A stretch of 64,000 nt of DNA from assembly GCA_002633025.1 (NCBI GenBank), contig NMRB01000305.1, forward strand, positions 289,615-353,614. Direction: 5' to 3'. This DNA is from Notospermus geniculatus (lineage: Eukaryota > Nemertea > Pilidiophora > Heteronemertea > Lineidae). The notes beneath the pieces were generated by a model that was not told the DNA's origin, made no database searches, and saw nothing but the letters and a program-made list of their open reading frames with translations. Of this stretch, positions 62,701 to 64,000 are shown piece after piece. The position numbers were made by a program, and so were the translations under genes. The number at the start of each line of letters is the position of its first letter. Within the stretch, counting starts at the first letter, position 1.

Positions 62701-63752
62701 GGCCCCACGCTCTACTATACAAGCCAGCGGGCCAGCTGGTCGAGTGTGGAAAATTCGATCATCCCAACAATCAGTGCTTTAAATAATATCCTGCCCAAAT
62801 CATACTGACACGATCAAACCCTGATCAAATCCTGACCCCCTTCCCCAAACGATGTCTGGAATATAAATCACGCCTAAAGAGACCGCTATTGTTTTAAATC
62901 ATAGTTCATTGTTTTGCGTAGGCCTGTTGGGGAAATGCAAGTTGCTGCGCATGTGCACAAACTATGCCGTACCCCTAGCCGATGGGTTTATGAGTACGGC
63001 TGCCGTACCTGTAGACAGTTCGTTCTTTTTAAGGCTGAAAGTGAAATGAGGTTGTTAAGGTGATTCAACAGCAGGGCAATACTTATGATATCTGAAATTG
63101 AGCAACTGATATTATTGTTATAACAATACACAAAACAAGGATAAAGCAAAAACGCCAAAAACTCAAGACGAAGCCTACAACTAACTATGAAGGTAAGCTG
63201 GTAAGGGTATGATCCATTGTCATTCGCCATTGAACATTACTGATTGTACACAGTGGTAGGCCCTACACACTGTTGCTTCCCTACTATGTCCCTACCTAGG
63301 ATCTGATCATACCATTAGCACCACTGACAAACGGCAGGCCTTAGAGTAAAAGAAAGAGAAGACGCTGAAACTGGCACGGCTGATCAAACTCACCAATTTT
63401 CCTCATTTTCTTGGTCTTGCTGAACAAAGCCAACATCATTGTCTAAATCTAATATTTCCAACTCTTCTTTTGATGGTTCATAGAAACAAGCATTGTACTC
63501 TGCAAGTGTACTATCCTTGCTAGCAGAAGTGAACCTAGTTTTTGGTTTAGTTACAGGTTTATCTGAGTTCACATTTTCAATGTCTGAAATAGAGAGCTGA
63601 TCCTTGTTATTTTGTGAATTCTGCTGATTCTGAATATTTTGTTCTTGTTGTTTGGTGCGCAGAATTTCGTTCTGGCGCTCTAATTTTCGGACCAAGTCTT
63701 GAAGTTTTTGGACTTCAAGTTCTGGATCAATTGTATCGTCCACTGCTTCCAT
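47746..63752 (-). CDS. SLAIN: SLAIN motif-containing protein, microtubule plus-end factor
   Basis: Eight exons join in phase: 63752-63394, 54995-54838, 53685-53518, 51891-51655, 51126-51019, 50580-50401, 50250-49914 and 47959-47746. They give about 586 residues, like human SLAIN1/2. The start MEAVDDTIDPELEVQKLQDL matches the SLAIN N-terminus, with a heptad coiled coil LVRKLERQNEILR. Exons 1-2 join as NWLYQSPKALTPKQKS then TSPYKWVREVFDD, the SLAIN signature. DVHALAKMQEE and VPRRSLPNVRGL match conserved SLAIN blocks. Exon 7 carries three S/T-x-I-P motifs (SGIPTP, TGIPRP, SGIPMA) set in basic Ser/Pro-rich sequence; such motifs bind EB proteins at growing microtubule ends. SLAINs also recruit ch-TOG. 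The last exon is less certain: after TLNQN the sequence does not resemble vertebrate SLAIN, and a further splice is possible. Intron 1 is about 8.4 kb. Confidence 0.9.
48394..48543. mobile_element. MITE, first of two copies of one family
   Basis: Ends TGCCCGC...ATCAAATTTTTCATCC and GGATGAAAAATTTGAT...GGCA. The middle GGGGCTTCAGTGTATAAACC is shared with 56694-56849. About 150 bases. It lies between SLAIN exons 7 and 8. Confidence 0.8.
49617..49760. mobile_element. Foldback element with AGGCCCCTTTCGAAAGTC ends
   Basis: AGGCCCCTTTCGAAAGTC mirrors GACTTTTGAAAGGGGCCT. ATCCTCGCCCCAGGTCAAAA mirrors TTTTGACCTGGGGCGAGGAT. CGATGTACAT and ATGTACG-type words sit at the loop. About 144 bases, in SLAIN intron 7. 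Confidence 0.8.
50670..50778. mobile_element. MITE with GGACCCATATTCATAAA ends
   Basis: Ends GGACCCATATTCATAAA and TTTATGAATACGGGTCC. Inside, ACTTAAGTC, GACACTTATCCTTTG and their mirrors CAAAGGATAAGT and GACTTAAGT. About 109 bases, in SLAIN intron 5. Confidence 0.8.
53697..53888. repeat. Tandem repeat, about 38-base unit, five copies
   Basis: The unit GGAAGAATTAGTTGGAGTCA then GTCATGTTACCACGCAAA is repeated five times; copies alternate between AATTTG and AATTAG. It starts right beside the acceptor side of SLAIN exon 3, on the intron side. Confidence 0.9.
55035..55305. repeat. Tandem repeat of CTCATGTCTGGAGCATTCAG
   Basis: A unit of about 30-33 bases (CTCATGTCTGGAGCATTCAG plus TTCTATCTTG) repeats about nine times with length changes. 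It begins 40 bases upstream of SLAIN exon 2 on the intron side, so it may overlap the branch-site region. Confidence 0.85.
56694..56849. mobile_element. MITE, second copy of the TGCCCGCTGTACACGATC family
   Basis: Terminal inverted repeat TGCCCGCTGTACACGATCAA / TTGATCGTGTACAGCGGGCA (one or two differences), flanked by TTA on both sides. The interior is closely similar to 48394-48543, with an extra CCGGTA near 56786. It lies in SLAIN intron 1. Confidence 0.88.
59465..59589. mobile_element. MITE with AATTCATAAAGGGTGTT ends
   Basis: ATTCATAAAGGGTGTTAGAC mirrors GTCTTAAACACCCTTTATGAAT closely. Inside, GTGTAACTTC mirrors GAAGTTACACG and AAATGCAC mirrors GTGCATTT. About 125 bases, in SLAIN intron 1. 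Confidence 0.8.
60249..60296 (-). other. Possible 48-base exon resembling part of an ankyrin repeat
   Basis: On the minus strand, ATTACACAG then an open stretch then GAAG|GTGAGC gives AAKRMIQHGVDVQVNE, which looks like the second helix and loop of an ankyrin repeat. Its phase does not fit SLAIN exon 1 or 2 and no partner exons were found. Chance similarity is quite possible. Confidence 0.2.
62088..63014. mobile_element. Inverted-repeat element rich in TACGGCAG words
   Basis: Outer ends CTACAGGTACGGCAGCCGTAC and GTACGGCTGCCGTACCTGTAG are perfect mirrors 927 bases apart. The left 270 bases repeat TACGGCAG or CTGCCGTA about ten times, with GCGCATGC words. Inside near 62660-62735, on the minus strand, lies a tRNA-like stretch (A-box-like TGTATAGTAGAGCG, B box GGTTCGATCCC). 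It may be one element, or two related elements either side of a nested tRNA-like insertion. Confidence 0.7.
62660..62735 (-). repeat. tRNA-like fragment
   Basis: The reverse strand reads GGCTTGTATAGTAGAGCG, then CCGGGTTCGATCCCTCGCGG. The internal promoter boxes are tRNA-like, but I cannot pair a full acceptor stem, so it is a SINE piece or tRNA pseudogene rather than a working tRNA. Confidence 0.45.
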
Positions 63753-64000
63753 TGGTTGGTAATTACGGGGCGATTCGAAGCACAAATTCATAGAAATATT
63801 CCAAGGTGTCAAAAATTATTTCCGACCATCGGCCATTTTGTCGATGTCTGAACATGCGCAGTCCGGCCAAAACAAAAGGAAATCGCCAGACCATACTAAT
63901 CGATCACGCACGCTTCTGTAGACTGGTTCCTCTCTTTGCCGCTCCACTCTCGCGGCGCTACTGTCTATGGCAAGCCCATTCGGAACTCCCGAAGGCAACT
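63753..64000. promoter_or_regulatory. 5' flank and likely promoter of SLAIN
   Basis: Sequence just upstream of the SLAIN start on the minus strand. GC content rises here (CGCTCCACTCTCGCGGCGC near 63940), and GCGCA and GGCCATTTTG (63830) resemble NRF1- and YY1-type promoter words. No TATA box seen. Inference only. Confidence 0.35.

Noticed and set aside
63753-63812. Extended SLAIN start 20 residues upstream
   Set aside because: The upstream frame has no ATG at its beginning; the ATG at 63752 matches the SLAIN family start and has a good context.

Overview
This is a stretch of animal nuclear genome: spliced genes with GT-AG introns, C2H2 zinc fingers, rhodopsin-family receptors, a nuclear tRNA, and many short inverted-repeat transposons. 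The gene content (SLAIN, DELE1, a TBC Rab-GAP, a bacterial-type class IV deacetylase with introns, a secreted beta-propeller lectin-like protein) and the frequent palindrome AGGCCT in a TAGGCCTA context suggest a marine invertebrate deuterostome. An echinoderm is my best guess, but that is inference. Four single N characters (3053, 3792, 12545, 23886) look like contig joins. At 12545 the flanks are two near-identical copies of the same exon, which suggests unresolved haplotypes.

Layout. 1-1.9 kb: no gene seen. 1.9-8.06 kb, minus strand: a secreted protein with a PLL/tectonin-like propeller, a DWIGIY beta-sandwich and probably a helical C-terminal part, interrupted by two gaps. 9.1-10.7 kb, plus: a three-exon class A GPCR without a visible seventh helix. 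11.6-14.8 kb, minus: a second, orphan class A GPCR with a duplicated exon segment. 14.8-18.7 kb: intergenic, with a minisatellite. 18.7-24.6 kb, minus: a six-exon protein of about 1,427 residues with a coiled coil and ten C2H2 fingers. 24.6-27.5 kb, plus: the deacetylase, whose proposed first exon overlaps the zinc-finger gene's first exon on the opposite strand. 28.9-33.0 kb, minus: DELE1. 33.38 kb, plus: tRNA-His(GTG). 34.4-38.2 kb, minus: a ten-exon TBC-domain Rab GTPase-activating protein. 38.2-47.7 kb: gene-poor. 47.7-63.75 kb, minus: SLAIN, eight exons with a first intron of about 8.4 kb.

I joined exons by matching splice sites and codon phase. For DELE1, the TBC protein, the deacetylase, the zinc-finger protein and SLAIN, every junction keeps the frame. 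The genes do not form a pathway; they are independent housekeeping, signalling and secreted-protein genes. DELE1 links mitochondrial stress to the integrated stress response, SLAIN acts at growing microtubule ends, and the TBC protein acts on Rab GTPases.

The other main theme is inverted-repeat (MITE-like) DNA. More than fifteen separate foldback elements can be read by eye. They include one with a clear 6-bp target duplication, two related copies of one family, and several carrying clusters of CRE-like TGACGTCA words. No CRISPR array, operon or prokaryotic mobile element is present.
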